A stretch of 64,000 nt of DNA from Bradyrhizobium symbiodeficiens. GTDB taxonomy: Bacteria > Pseudomonadota > Alphaproteobacteria > Rhizobiales > Xanthobacteraceae. This document shows positions 18,795-27,715 of this stretch, piece after piece; position 1 is the first letter of the stretch; each line of letters starts with the position of its first letter. The notes under the pieces were generated by a model, which did not search any database, was not told the origin of the DNA, and was given only the letters and a program-made list of their open reading frames with translations. Both the position numbers and the translations under genes were made by a program. The stretch spans positions 310,001-374,000 of the forward strand of contig NZ_CP029427.2 in assembly GCF_002266465.3 (NCBI RefSeq). The letters are read 5' to 3'.

Positions 18795-19349
18795 ATGTCG
18801 AAGCGCATTGCCTATCTCGCTGCCGCCGCCTTCAGCGCCATGGCCATCACCGCGACCGTCGTCGCGCCTGCCCGCGCCGAGGAGAAGACCGTCATGGTCG
18901 GCGGCGCCGCGATGTTCCCGTCCAAGAACATCGTGCAGAACGCGGTCAATTCGAAGGACCACACCACGCTGGTGGCGGCGGTGAAGGCGGCCGGCCTGGT
19001 GCCGACGCTGGAAGGCAAGGGTCCTTTCACCGTGTTCGCGCCGACCAACGCCGCCTTCGGCAAGTTGCCAGCCGGCACCGTCGACAATCTGGTCAAGCCC
19101 GAGAACAAGGCGACGTTGACCAAGATCCTCACCTACCATGTCGTCCCCGGCAAGCTGGAGGCCTCCGACCTCACCGACGGCAAGAAGCTGAAGACCGCCG
19201 AAGGCGAGGAACTGACGGTGAAGAAGCAGGACGGCAAGGTCTGGATCGTCGATGCCAAGGGCGGCACCTCGATGGTGACGATCCCCAACGTCAACCAGTC
19301 GAACGGCGTCATCCACGTGGTCGACACCGTGCTGATGCCGGCGTCGTAA
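18795..19349 (+). CDS. secreted fasciclin (FAS1)-domain protein
   Basis: 184 residues with a signal peptide (residues 1-28, cleavage after APARAE). One FAS1 domain spans about residues 45-182, with the H1 block GPFTVFAPTNAAFGKLP, the YHVVPGKL motif and the H2-like NGVIHVVDTVLMP end. FAS1 domains mediate adhesion or carbohydrate/protein contact; the rhizobial relatives include Nex18/MPB70-like proteins. A GGGAGA Shine-Dalgarno precedes the start, and a strong terminator follows at 19388. Confidence 0.92.
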   Translation: MSKRIAYLAAAAFSAMAITATVVAPARAEEKTVMVGGAAMFPSKNIVQNAVNSKDHTTLVAAVKAAGLVPTLEGKGPFTVFAPTNAAFGKLPAGTVDNLVKPENKATLTKILTYHVVPGKLEASDLTDGKKLKTAEGEELTVKKQDGKVWIVDAKGGTSMVTIPNVNQSNGVIHVVDTVLMPAS

Positions 19350-19387
19350 CACCGCACGCTCCTGTTTCATCCCGACGGGATGCTTCG

Positions 19388-19421
19388 AAACGGCGAGCCG
19401 GGGATGCCCGGCTCGCCGTTT
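19388..19421 (+). terminator. Rho-independent terminator after fasciclin gene
   Basis: AAACGGCGAGCCGGG (19388-19402) pairs perfectly over 15 bp with CCCGGCTCGCCGTTT (19407-19421) around a GATG loop, followed by TG. Confidence 0.9.
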
Positions 19422-19530
19422 TGTGACCACCATAGCCTGACGGCATCGGTTCAATGGCTGATAAGGGCGTAACGAAAGCCGGCGGCCCGGCGTATAATTG
19501 CCAACACACGATCCCCAGGACGGAACCATC

Positions 19531-20160
19531 ATGGCGAGCCTCACAGTTTCCGACGAGCAGGTCAGTGCCGCCCCGGCCAAAGTGATCCAGCCGGCCTGGG
19601 TCCGCGTCATGCACTGGGTCAATGCGTTGGCCATGATCCTGATGATCCTGTCGGGCTGGCAGATCTACAACGCCTCGCCGCTGTTCGGCTTCAGCTTCCC
19701 GCGCGAGTACACGCTCGGCGGCTGGCTCGGCGGCGGCCTACTTTGGCACTTTGCCGCGATGTGGCTGTTGATGGTCAACGGCCTCGCCTATCTCGTCGCG
19801 GGCTTTGCCACCGGCCGTTTCCGCAAGAAGCTGTTTCCAATCACCGCGTCGGGCGTGCTTCACGACGTCAGGGCTGCGCTGACCTTCAAGCTCGGCCATG
19901 ACGACCTCACCGTCTACAATTACGTGCAGCGCCTGCTCTATGCCGGCATCATCGTGGTCGGCGTGCTGATCGTGCTGTCGGGCCTCGGGATGTGGAAACC
20001 GGTGCAACTGCATTGGCTGGTGATGCTGTTCGGCGACTATCCGACCGCACGCTATGTCCACTTCTTCTGCATGGCCGCGATCTGCGCCTTTCTCGTCGTT
20101 CACGTCCTGCTCGCGCTGCTGGTGCCGAAGAGCCTGCGCGCCATGATCATCGGCCGTTGA
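19531..20160 (+). CDS. cytochrome b561-type membrane subunit
   Basis: 209 residues from the ATG preceded by AGGACGG; a TTG eleven codons upstream lacks support. Four membrane helices carry haem-ligand histidines (VRVMHWVNAL, LLWHFAAMWLL, and VHFFCMAAICAFLVVHVLLAL). It belongs to the cytochrome b/b6 group that delivers electrons between quinone and a periplasmic enzyme. The Mo-oxidoreductase gene begins 12 bases downstream, so the two almost certainly form one complex. Confidence 0.9.
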   Translation: MASLTVSDEQVSAAPAKVIQPAWVRVMHWVNALAMILMILSGWQIYNASPLFGFSFPREYTLGGWLGGGLLWHFAAMWLLMVNGLAYLVAGFATGRFRKKLFPITASGVLHDVRAALTFKLGHDDLTVYNYVQRLLYAGIIVVGVLIVLSGLGMWKPVQLHWLVMLFGDYPTARYVHFFCMAAICAFLVVHVLLALLVPKSLRAMIIGR

Positions 20161-20171
20161 GGGAGCAAGTC

Positions 20172-20954
20172 ATGGCAAAGCGTTCATTCCTGATCCCCGG
20201 CGTCGACAAGCGGCTGCTGATCAAGGACTCCATCAAGACCATGCCCGACGTGACCCGCCGCCGCTTCATCGCGGGCGGCGCCAGCCTGGGCGCGCTGACG
20301 CTGCTCACCGGCTGCGACGTGGTCGATTCGTCCTCGGCTGAAAACATGCTGGCCCAGATCTCGAAATTCAACGACGCGGTGCAGGCCTTCATCTTCAATC
20401 CCGATGCGCTGGCGCCGACCTTTCCCGAGAGCGCGATCACGAAGCCGTTTCCATTCAATGCCTATTACGATCTCGACGATGCACCCGATATCGACGGCAA
20501 GGACTGGAAGCTCGAGGTCCGCGGCCTGGTCGAGAACAAGAAGTCCTGGACGCTGGACGAACTCTACAAATTGCCTGAGGTCACGCAGATCACCCGCCAC
20601 ATCTGCGTCGAGGGCTGGAGCGCGATCGGCAGCTGGACCGGCACGCCGTTGCGCGATTTCCTCAAGCTGATCGGTGCCGACACGCGCGCCAAATACGTCT
20701 GGTTCCAGTGCGCCGACAAGGACGGCTACAATTCGCCTCTGGACATGCGCAGCGCGTTGCATCCGCAGACCCAGATGACGTTCAAATACGCGAATGAGAT
20801 TCTGCCGCGCGCCTACGGCTTCCCCATGAAGATCCGCGTGCCGACAAAGCTCGGCTTCAAGAACCCGAAATACGTCGTCTCGATGGAAGTCACTAACGAC
20901 TACAAGGGCGGCTATTGGGAAGACCAGGGGTATAATTCGTTCAGCGGGAGCTGA
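20172..20954 (+). CDS. Tat-exported molybdopterin-dependent oxidoreductase (sulfite oxidase family)
   Basis: 260 residues. A Tat signal (TRRRFIAGGASLGALTLLTGC, about residues 27-47) ends in a lipobox-like LTGC, so the protein may be a periplasmic lipoprotein. The mature part has the Mo-cofactor domain: WTLDELYKLP, RHICVEGWSAIGSW with the Mo-coordinating cysteine, PMKIRVPTKLGFKNPKYV and the final GYWEDQGYN segment. Relatives include YedY/MsrP and sulfite dehydrogenases. Together with the upstream cytochrome b it suggests a quinone-linked periplasmic reductase or dehydrogenase; direction and substrate are not determined by sequence. Confidence 0.9.
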   Translation: MAKRSFLIPGVDKRLLIKDSIKTMPDVTRRRFIAGGASLGALTLLTGCDVVDSSSAENMLAQISKFNDAVQAFIFNPDALAPTFPESAITKPFPFNAYYDLDDAPDIDGKDWKLEVRGLVENKKSWTLDELYKLPEVTQITRHICVEGWSAIGSWTGTPLRDFLKLIGADTRAKYVWFQCADKDGYNSPLDMRSALHPQTQMTFKYANEILPRAYGFPMKIRVPTKLGFKNPKYVVSMEVTNDYKGGYWEDQGYNSFSGS

Positions 20955-20957
20955 GAG

Positions 20958-21023
20958 GGCGAATAGCGAATGGGGAATGGCGAATCGGTCAACGCATTCG
21001 CCACTCGCTATTCGCTATTCGCC
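20958..21023. repeat. heptamer-based inverted repeat, copy 1
   Basis: Left arm GGCGAATAGCGAATGGGG... (20958-20985) and right arm ...CGCTATTCGCTATTCGCC (about 20995-21023) are imperfect inverted copies built from heptamers of the form GCGAATR. The second copy is at 26902-26968. The right arm carries the last codons and the stop of the MFS gene. Confidence 0.85.
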
Positions 21024-22210
21024 GCTTTCGGCCCTACCTTCCGCTGGCACAACGCCGCGACCGCCCCCAGCGCCAGCAATGCCGCCGATACATTGAGCGC
21101 GTAGCTCAGGCTACCCAGCGCGTCGGTGATCGCGCCGACCACGATCGGCCCGAGCGTCTGGCCGACGCCGAACGAGATCGTCATCGCCGCGATCGCGGTC
21201 GGCCACATCGCCGGCGGATAGTTGAAGCGCACGAAGGCGGTGGTCGAGCCGACCACGGCGAAGAAGGCGACGCCGAACACGATCGCCGAGACCGCGAGCC
21301 ATGCCGGCGAATGTCCGAGCATCGGCAGCGCCGCACCGAGCGCGTTGGTGCCGAGGATGATGGCGGTAGCCAATCCGCCGCGATCGAGCGCCAGCACGCC
21401 GCGCCAGGCCCAGGGTGTGACGAAAGCGGACAGGCCGATGAGGCCCCAGAACGCGGCCTGCGCCGTGGCCCCTCCGCCGCCGTCGCGCACATAGGCGATC
21501 ATGAAGGTCATGTAGGCGATGTAGCCGGCGCCGAACAGGAAGTAGCCGGCGAGATAGATCAGCACGGGGAAAACCGCGAACGACGCGTGGCTGCCCTCGG
21601 AGAAGCGGACGCTGCTCTCGATGCGGATCAGGAACAGCGGGATCGTCATCGTGACGGACAGCAGCGTCAGCGCCCACCACACGATCCACCATGAGCCGGG
21701 CCCGAAATATTGCAGCGTGAACGGGGCGATCAGCCCGGAGGACAGAATGCCGATGCCGGGCCCGGCATAGAACAGGCTGAGCAGGAAGTTGGCTCGCTCG
21801 GGGCGCGACTGGGCGATGGTCGCCGCGAGCGCGCCGCCGGCGACGAACCCGGCCGCGGCGCCGAGACCCAGCACGAGGCGCGCCAGGCTCAGCGCGACGA
21901 AATTTCCCGTCAGCGCGCAGGTCGCGAGCGCGGCGACGCAGGCCACAGTTCCGCCGCGGATCGCGGCCGCCCAGCCGACGCGCTGGATCAGGCGCGAGGC
22001 CACGAGCGCGCCGACGAGATAGCCGACGGCGTTGATGGTGTTCATGAATCCGGCCGCCGAGTAGGACCAGCCGAGGTCCTCCCGCATGTCCGGCAGCACC
22101 AGGGCATAGGCAAAGCGGCCGATGCCGAGCCCGACGGTGGCCGCCAGCGACAGCGTCAGGATCAGCCGCGCGGGATGCGCGTCGGGCGGGGGCGGGTCAG
22201 GTGCGTGCAA
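21008..22210 (-). CDS. MFS transporter, YbfB/YjiJ family
   Basis: About 400 residues and 12 hydrophobic helices, beginning [21 protein letters not shown] choose the TTG at 22210 because GGAG lies nine bases upstream; no ATG is close, and the frame runs far upstream antisense to leuB without being protein-like. Early [20 protein letters not shown] is the YbfB signature region. Substrate unknown. The last residues (ANSE) and the TAG stop fall inside the heptamer repeat, so the original C-terminus was probably altered by the repeat. Confidence 0.87.
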   Translation of the reverse strand: MHAPDPPPPDAHPARLILTLSLAATVGLGIGRFAYALVLPDMREDLGWSYSAAGFMNTINAVGYLVGALVASRLIQRVGWAAAIRGGTVACVAALATCALTGNFVALSLARLVLGLGAAAGFVAGGALAATIAQSRPERANFLLSLFYAGPGIGILSSGLIAPFTLQYFGPGSWWIVWWALTLLSVTMTIPLFLIRIESSVRFSEGSHASFAVFPVLIYLAGYFLFGAGYIAYMTFMIAYVRDGGGGATAQAAFWGLIGLSAFVTPWAWRGVLALDRGGLATAIILGTNALGAALPMLGHSPAWLAVSAIVFGVAFFAVVGSTTAFVRFNYPPAMWPTAIAAMTISFGVGQTLGPIVVGAITDALGSLSYALNVSAALLALGAVAALCQRKVGPKAANSE

Positions 22211-22321
22211 GGGGGTACTCCGGCGTCCTGCACTGTGGCAGGCCCTGCCCGCCTTGCACAGCCGCGCCGCGGCAATGGTGTCTTGCCAAGCACGCAACGC
22301 CGCTCTAGCAATCCGGCCGAT

Positions 22322-22433
22322 CGTCATTCCGGGGCGCGCCCCCTTTGGCGCGAGCCCGGAATCCGTTTTTCCGCTTGCGCCGTGGCCCGATGGATTCCGG
22401 GCTCGCTCGCTTTGCTCGCGCCCCGGAATGACG
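22322..22433. repeat. long palindromic intergenic repeat (CGTCATTCCGGGGCGCG type)
   Basis: Outer arms CGTCATTCCGGGGCGCG (22322-22338) and its exact reverse complement (22417-22433) enclose inner inverted copies of GAGCCCGGAATCC and GGATTCCGGGCTC. It lies immediately upstream of leuB, so it may sit in the leuB leader. I recall this type as a widespread Bradyrhizobium repeat. Confidence 0.85.
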
Positions 22434-22459
22434 ACAGAGGATTGAGAAGGAAATCGACT

Positions 22460-23572
22460 ATGGCGACCCACAATCTGCTGCTGCTTCCCGGCGACGGTAT
22501 CGGCCCCGAGGTGATGGGCGAGGTGAAGCGGCTGATCGACTGGCTCAATTCGGCCGGGATCGCCAAGTTCGAGACCGACACCGGCCTCGTCGGCGGCTCC
22601 GCCTATGATGCGCACAAGGTCTCGATCTCCGAGGGCGACATGGCCAAGGCGCTTGCCGCCGATGCCATCATCTTCGGCGCGGTCGGCGGTCCGAAGTGGG
22701 ACGCGGTGCCTTACGAGGTGCGCCCGGAAGCCGGCCTGCTGCGGCTGCGCAAGGATCTGGCTTTGTTTGCCAACCTGCGTCCCGCGGTGTGCTATCCGGC
22801 GCTGGCCGATGCCTCCAGCCTGAAGCGTGAGGCGGTCGAAGGCCTCGACATCATGATCGTGCGCGAGCTCACCGGCGGCGTCTATTTCGGCGAGCCCAAG
22901 ACCATCACCGATCTCGGCAACGGCCAGAAGCGCGCCATCGATACCCAGGTCTACGACACCTATGAGATCGAGCGCATCGGCCGCGTCGCCTTCGAGCTTG
23001 CCCGGAAGCGCAAGAACAAGGTGACGTCGATGGAGAAGCGAAACGTCATGAAGTCGGGCGTGCTCTGGAACGAGGTCATGACCCAGGTCCACAAGCGCGA
23101 ATACCCTGACGTCACGCTCGAGCACCAGCTCGCCGATTCCGGCGGCATGATGCTGGTGAAGGCGCCGAAGCAGTTCGACGTCATCGTCACCGACAATCTG
23201 TTCGGCGACATGCTGTCCGACATCGCCGCGATGCTGACCGGCTCGCTCGGCATGCTGCCGTCGGCCTCGCTCGGCGAGGTCGACGTCAAGAGCAAGAAGC
23301 GCAAGGCGTTGTACGAGCCGGTGCACGGCTCGGCGCCTGATATCGCAGGCCAGGGTCTCGCCAATCCGATCGCGATGATCTCGTCCTTCGGCATGGCGCT
23401 GCGCTATTCCTTCGACATGGGCGCGCTCGCCGACAAGGTCGATGCAGCGATCGCCGCGGTGCTCGCCAGCGGCCTGCGCACCGCCGACATCAAGTCGGAG
23501 GGCACCATTGCCGCCTCGACCACGCAGATGGGCGAAGCGATCCTGAAGGAATTGCAGAAGCTGCACGCGTAG
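22460..23572 (+). CDS. leuB: 3-isopropylmalate dehydrogenase
   Basis: 370 residues from an ATG with AGAAGGAAA upstream. It oxidatively decarboxylates 3-isopropylmalate with NAD in leucine synthesis. [53 protein letters not shown] and [20 protein letters not shown] are family hallmarks including metal and NAD sites. It stands apart from leuC and leuD (41-42 kb and 38 kb in the window). Confidence 0.97.
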   Translation: MATHNLLLLPGDGIGPEVMGEVKRLIDWLNSAGIAKFETDTGLVGGSAYDAHKVSISEGDMAKALAADAIIFGAVGGPKWDAVPYEVRPEAGLLRLRKDLALFANLRPAVCYPALADASSLKREAVEGLDIMIVRELTGGVYFGEPKTITDLGNGQKRAIDTQVYDTYEIERIGRVAFELARKRKNKVTSMEKRNVMKSGVLWNEVMTQVHKREYPDVTLEHQLADSGGMMLVKAPKQFDVIVTDNLFGDMLSDIAAMLTGSLGMLPSASLGEVDVKSKKRKALYEPVHGSAPDIAGQGLANPIAMISSFGMALRYSFDMGALADKVDAAIAAVLASGLRTADIKSEGTIAASTTQMGEAILKELQKLHA

Positions 23573-23588
23573 GCAGACGCACCGCTAT

Positions 23589-23681
23589 CGTAGGGTGGGC
23601 AAAGCGCTAGCGTGCCCACCGCTTCTATCGCGATTGCCGCGAGATGGTGGGCACGGCGCTTCGCGCCTTGCCCACCCTACG
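23589..23681. repeat. palindromic repeat (GTAGGGTGGGCA type), copy 1
   Basis: CGTAGGGTGGGCAA (23589-23602) and TTGCCCACCCTACG (23668-23681) are perfect inverted arms; inner GCGTGCCCACC and GGTGGGCACG repeat the pattern. A second copy of the same design is at 63662-63752. It follows the leuB stop. Confidence 0.9.
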
Positions 23682-23704
23682 GCACCTGCTCTCGGAGCCA
23701 CCTC

Positions 23705-24343
23705 ATGGATGCCTCGCCCCGCCCCAAGATCGCGGAAACTATCATCCATGACACGGTGCGCCAGCGCGAGGCGCAGATCGGGCGGCGCTGCGAAATTCTC
23801 GCAAACACCCGCATCGAATATGCCTCGCTCGGCGACTACTCCTATCTCGGCGAGAATTGCGAGGTCGCCGACGCGGAAATCGGAAAGTTCACGGCCATCG
23901 CCAATTCGGTGCGGATCGGTGCGCCCAATCATCCGATGGGACGGCCGTCGCAGCATCGCTTCACCTATTGCCCGGAATATTACGAGGCCGGCGTGACGCG
24001 CGACCGCGACTTCTTCGCGGACCGTCGCGGCGACCGGGTGATCGTCGGCAATGATGTCTGGATCGGGCACGCCGCGATCTTGCTGCCGGGCGTCACCGTC
24101 GGCGACGGCGCGGTGATTGCCGCGGGCGCGGTCGTCAGCCGCGATGTCGAGCCCTACACGATCGTCGGCGGCGTTCCCGCGCGCCCCATCCGCAAGCGCT
24201 TTGACGATACCGTTGCCGAAAGCCTGCGCCGCATTGCCTGGTGGGATTGGCCGGACGAACTCATCTTCGAGCGCCTGGGCGATTTCCGCTCCGAGGCGAT
24301 CGAGGACTTTTGCAGGCGCTACGACCCCGCAGCCAACGCGTAA
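23705..24343 (+). CDS. hexapeptide-repeat acyltransferase (xenobiotic/phosphonate-associated type)
   Basis: 212 residues, start fixed by GGAG eight bases before the ATG. Left-handed beta-helix repeats run through the first two-thirds. [37 protein letters not shown] and [13 protein letters not shown] match acetyltransferases often found in phosphonate gene clusters and the CatB/Vat group; the His in NHPMG is the likely catalytic base. No phn gene is nearby, so the substrate is open. Confidence 0.85.
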   Translation: MDASPRPKIAETIIHDTVRQREAQIGRRCEILANTRIEYASLGDYSYLGENCEVADAEIGKFTAIANSVRIGAPNHPMGRPSQHRFTYCPEYYEAGVTRDRDFFADRRGDRVIVGNDVWIGHAAILLPGVTVGDGAVIAAGAVVSRDVEPYTIVGGVPARPIRKRFDDTVAESLRRIAWWDWPDELIFERLGDFRSEAIEDFCRRYDPAANA

Positions 24344-24366
24344 GAGGGACGCATCTCGCACAAACA

Positions 24367-24396
24367 AAAATGGCCGGGCGCGAGCCCGGCCATTTT
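24367..24396. terminator. bidirectional Rho-independent terminator
   Basis: AAAATGGCCGGGC (24367-24379) pairs with GCCCGGCCATTTT (24384-24396), loop GCGA, between convergent genes. Confidence 0.92.
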
Positions 24397-24416
24397 GATT
24401 CGGTCGATAATTCCGC

Positions 24417-24794
24417 TCAGTACAGCGGGAAATTCTGCGGATAGCCGCCGACGTCCTGCGGCGGCGAGAGCGGCTGGCGGTCGATCGGGCGATTGAGATT
24501 CTCGCGGGCGAAGGACGGATAGCCCACGGCCGGCGGGAAGGCGTAGTCGGAGAATTTGCGGTCGCCCGGATTGACCTCGGTGCCGCCGTCGAGCCAGGAG
24601 CGCTTGCTGACATAGATGCGGGTGCGGCCCTGCTGGTAGACGGCGTTGGGGCCGCTCGGGCCGTAATAGTGCCGGCCGCGCTCGTCATAGCGCCTGGTCT
24701 TGTTGTCGGCCGAGGCGGGCGTCACGAGGGACGTTGCAATCACGGCGCCCGCTGCAAGCATGGTCGCCAATTTGGCAGAGAATTTCGAGCTCAT
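24417..24794 (-). CDS. small secreted hypothetical protein
   Basis: 125 residues starting MSSKFSAKLATMLAAGAV, with GAAGGGGA upstream. A signal peptide ends at TPASAD. The mature part is rich in Tyr, Pro, Arg and Asn (RHYYGPSGPNAVYQQGRTRI, SYLDG-type loops and PQNFPLY at the end) and has no cysteine. I do not recognise a named domain. It resembles the small alkaline periplasmic proteins common in Bradyrhizobium. Confidence 0.78.
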   Translation of the reverse strand: MSSKFSAKLATMLAAGAVIATSLVTPASADNKTRRYDERGRHYYGPSGPNAVYQQGRTRIYVSKRSWLDGGTEVNPGDRKFSDYAFPPAVGYPSFARENLNRPIDRQPLSPPQDVGGYPQNFPLY

Positions 24795-24951
24795 CACGTC
24801 CCCTTCAGGCGGCAGGCCGCCAGTCGATTTCATCCCCATACTAGCCCGGCCGGGGTGAGCGCAACTAGGTCTATTGGGTCACACCAGCTTGGAATAATCG
24901 TGCGCGCTGGCAAAAGTTGCATCAATACCAGCTACTTGAGCTTGATACGGG

Positions 24952-25746
24952 TCAAAGCGCCCCGCGCAACTGCGCATTCGCCGCGCCCAGCAGCCAGTCC
25001 GGCGAGCCCGCGGGGTCGCAAGCACGGCGCTTCAGCTCGGCGCGGGCGAACAATTCCGCCAGCTTCGGCTCGTTGCCCGAGGCGAGCTGCGTCAGCCGGT
25101 TCAGCGTGCAGGCGATCGCCGCACGCCGGGCGGGCATTGTATCGCCCTGGCAGGAGAAGCCGGAGATTTGCAAGCCCGGCTCCTCGTTGCGCTTGAGGTA
25201 GCCGAGGCAGGCCGGCGTCCCCTTGTCCGTGCCGATCGGCCGGAACAGGGCGACGGGGCCGAATTTCGTCTCGATCAGACCGGCTTGCTCGAGCGGGGTG
25301 CCCGCCCCGAGGCCCATCTGGACGGCGAGGTCCATCGCGACAGGACGGGCCACGTCGAATTCGCCCCCTTCCCGATAGATTTCGAGCTCGGCCAGCGGCT
25401 GGTCCGCCGCACTCGTCCAGCGCATGACGTCCTTGCGGCCGCCTTCGGGATGCCGAAGGATGGTGTAAGAGGCTGTTTTTTCTGATGAATTGATCCGGCT
25501 CAAAACGAAGGCCGGGTGCGATCGGTCGGCCGTGCTCCAGCCCGGCTTCAGCGCCGGCTCGCCGTCGCGCAGTTCGGGCAGCTGGCCGAGCGCAGCGAGG
25601 GCGAGGATGGCAAACAAAGCGAGCGTCCCCACATAGGCAATCAGGCGCGCCAGCGTACCGATCACCTCGTCGGCGAAGGCTGCCAGCGTCAGATAGAGAC
25701 TGGTCCGGGTGGGGATTGCGGCCGTGCCGGCCTCGAGCGACTGCAT
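24952..25746 (-). CDS. hypothetical protein with one membrane segment
   Basis: 264 residues, ATG with GAGGGACG upstream. Residues about 32-52 (LARLIAYVGTLALFAILALAAL) form a single membrane helix; the rest is probably periplasmic. It contains repeated Cys in the C-terminal half (PACLGYL, GFSCQGD, ACTLNR, RACDPAG). No catalytic motif recognised. A longer frame (24932-25750) overlaps it in another phase; this one is preferred because of its start, membrane helix and residue composition. Confidence 0.7.
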   Translation of the reverse strand: MQSLEAGTAAIPTRTSLYLTLAAFADEVIGTLARLIAYVGTLALFAILALAALGQLPELRDGEPALKPGWSTADRSHPAFVLSRINSSEKTASYTILRHPEGGRKDVMRWTSAADQPLAELEIYREGGEFDVARPVAMDLAVQMGLGAGTPLEQAGLIETKFGPVALFRPIGTDKGTPACLGYLKRNEEPGLQISGFSCQGDTMPARRAAIACTLNRLTQLASGNEPKLAELFARAELKRRACDPAGSPDWLLGAANAQLRGAL

Positions 25747-25862
25747 CCACGTCCCTCAGGCATGGTCCAACGTTGTCTTGCGGCTGGTTCTCGCATAGAA
25801 GCGCTGCTCTTCCTGTTTAAGCGTCAGCTTCGGGAACGGGCTATTTCATCGGAGAGTGAACG

Positions 25863-26897
25863 ATGGGTTACAAAGTCGCAGTCGTCGGCGCGACCGGCAA
25901 TGTCGGACGGGAAATGCTCAACATTCTCGACGAGCGCAAATTCCCCGCGGACGAGGTCGTGGCCCTGGCCTCACGCCGCAGCGTCGGCGTCGAGGTCTCC
26001 TATGGCGACCGGACCCTGAAGTGCAAGGCGCTCGAGCATTACGACTTCTCCGATGTCGACATCTGCCTGATGTCGGCCGGCGGCGAGGTGTCGAAGGAAT
26101 GGTCGCCGAAGATCGGCGCCGCCGGCGCTGTCGTGATCGACAATTCCTCGGCCTGGCGCATGGACCCGGACGTGCCGCTGATCGTTCCCGAAGTGAACGC
26201 GGATGCGACGGCCGGCTTCAAGAAGAAGAACATCATCGCCAACCCGAACTGCTCGACCGCGCAGCTCGTGGTCGCACTGAAGCCGCTGCACGACAAGGCG
26301 ACGATCAAGCGTGTCGTGGTCTCGACCTATCAATCGGTGTCGGGCGCCGGCAAGGACGCGATGGACGAGCTGTTCTCGCAGACCAAGGCCGTCTACACCA
26401 ACAGCGAGATCGTCAATAAGAAGTTTCCCGCGCGCATCGCCTTCAACATCATCCCCCAGATCGACGTCTTCATGGAGGACGGCTACACCAAGGAAGAGTG
26501 GAAGATGATGATGGAGACCAAGAAGATCCTTGATCCCAAAATCAAGCTCACCGCGACCTGTGTGCGCGTGCCCGTCTTCGTCGGCCATTCCGAAGCCGTC
26601 AACATCGAGTTCGAGAATCCGATCACCCCGGATGAAGCGCGCGACATCCTGCGCAAGGCGCCCGGCTGCCTCGTCATCGACAAGCACGAGCCCGGCGGCT
26701 ACGCCACGCCGTACGAAGCGGCCGGCGAGGACGCGACCTACATCAGCCGCATCCGCGAGGACGCCACGGTGGAGAACGGCCTCGTGCTGTGGTGCGTGTC
26801 CGACAACCTCCGCAAGGGCGCAGCCCTCAACGCGATCCAGATCGCGGAAGTCCTGATCAACCGCAAGCTGATCAGCGCGAAGAAGAAGGCGGCGTAA
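25863..26897 (+). CDS. asd: aspartate-semialdehyde dehydrogenase
   Basis: 344 residues, start preceded by GGAGAG. It reduces aspartyl phosphate to aspartate semialdehyde, the branch point for lysine/diaminopimelate, threonine and methionine. VVGATGNVGREML binds NADP, IIANPNCSTAQLVVALKPLH contains the catalytic Cys, and VRVPVFVGHSEAVNIEF carries the catalytic His. Normal length. A heptamer repeat begins five bases after its stop. Confidence 0.97.
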   Translation: MGYKVAVVGATGNVGREMLNILDERKFPADEVVALASRRSVGVEVSYGDRTLKCKALEHYDFSDVDICLMSAGGEVSKEWSPKIGAAGAVVIDNSSAWRMDPDVPLIVPEVNADATAGFKKKNIIANPNCSTAQLVVALKPLHDKATIKRVVVSTYQSVSGAGKDAMDELFSQTKAVYTNSEIVNKKFPARIAFNIIPQIDVFMEDGYTKEEWKMMMETKKILDPKIKLTATCVRVPVFVGHSEAVNIEFENPITPDEARDILRKAPGCLVIDKHEPGGYATPYEAAGEDATYISRIREDATVENGLVLWCVSDNLRKGAALNAIQIAEVLINRKLISAKKKAA

Positions 26898-26901
26898 GAT
26901 A

Positions 26902-26968
26902 GGCGAATGGGGAGTAGCGAATGGCGAGTGGGGCTTTCCATTCGCTACTCGCCATTCGCTATTCGCCC
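26902..26968. repeat. heptamer-based inverted repeat, copy 2
   Basis: GGCGAATGGGGAGTAGCGAA... (from 26902) faces ...CGCCATTCGCTATTCGCC (to 26968). The units are GCGAATR or GCGARTR heptamers, as at 20958-21023. The right arm encodes the end and stop of the carbonic anhydrase gene. Confidence 0.85.
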
Positions 26969-27603
26969 TCGCGCGCGTTCTTGAATTCCTTGCTCGCCTT
27001 GTCGAGCACGAACAGCGATCCCTCCGCGACGCCGAAATAGGCGCCGTGGGTCTGCATCTGGCCGCTGTCGACCGCCTTGCGCACGAACGGGAACGTCATC
27101 AGGTTTTCCAGGCTGCGGAACACCGCGGCCTTCTCGATGCGCTCGACGAATTGCGCCATGGTCTCGTGATCGCGCTGCTCGACCACTTCGCCCGGCTTGA
27201 TGAACATCTGCATCCATTTGCCGATGAAGTCGCCGGGCGTGAGCGGCTCGATCTTGTCGACGAAGGCGCGGATGCCGCCGCATTGCGCGTGGCCGAGCAC
27301 CACGATGTGCTTCACCTTCAGCACCGTCACTGCGTATTCCAGCGCGGCCGAGACGCCGTGCGCGTTGCCGTCGGGCTGATACACCGGAACCAGGTTGGCG
27401 ATGTTGCGGACCACGAACAACTCGCCGGGGCCGACGTCGAAGATCACCTCGGGCGAGACGCGGCTGTCGCAGCAGCCGATCACCATCACTTCCGGAAACT
27501 GCCCCTTCACGGAGAGCTCGCGGTAGCGGCTCTGCTCGGTCGGCAGCCGCTGGGTGGCGAAGGCCTGATAGCCTTCCAGCAAATGCTTCGGGAATGTCAT
27601 CAT
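26959..27603 (-). CDS. beta-class carbonic anhydrase
   Basis: 214 residues. It interconverts CO2 and bicarbonate in the cytosol. Zinc and catalytic motifs are present: VIGCCDSRVSPE (Cys, Asp-Arg dyad) and VLGHAQCGGIRAF (His and Cys ligands), with FVVRNIANLVP between them. The start may be either of two tandem ATGs. The last residues (AREGE) and stop are formed by repeat sequence. It is divergent from the CitE-like gene. Confidence 0.93.
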   Translation of the reverse strand: MMTFPKHLLEGYQAFATQRLPTEQSRYRELSVKGQFPEVMVIGCCDSRVSPEVIFDVGPGELFVVRNIANLVPVYQPDGNAHGVSAALEYAVTVLKVKHIVVLGHAQCGGIRAFVDKIEPLTPGDFIGKWMQMFIKPGEVVEQRDHETMAQFVERIEKAAVFRSLENLMTFPFVRKAVDSGQMQTHGAYFGVAEGSLFVLDKASKEFKNAREGE

Positions 27604-27715
27604 GGCCTATGCCTAATCATATACCGCCGGGGCGAACAAGCCTTTCGAACAGGCAGGCCAGGTGCTATCGGCTCCGGTCGAGAGCCCGTTTGAGGAAACC
27701 GGAAGGAACGCTTGC

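Noticed and set aside
22211..23566. 5' extension of the MFS frame (total 852 codons) antisense to leuB
   Set aside because: Only the 21008-22210 part is protein-like; the rest mirrors leuB and the repeat at 22322-22433.
20958..26968. Possible CRISPR or phage att sites from the GCGAATR repeats
   Set aside because: No spacers between units and no cas or integrase genes; the two copies look like dispersed intergenic elements.
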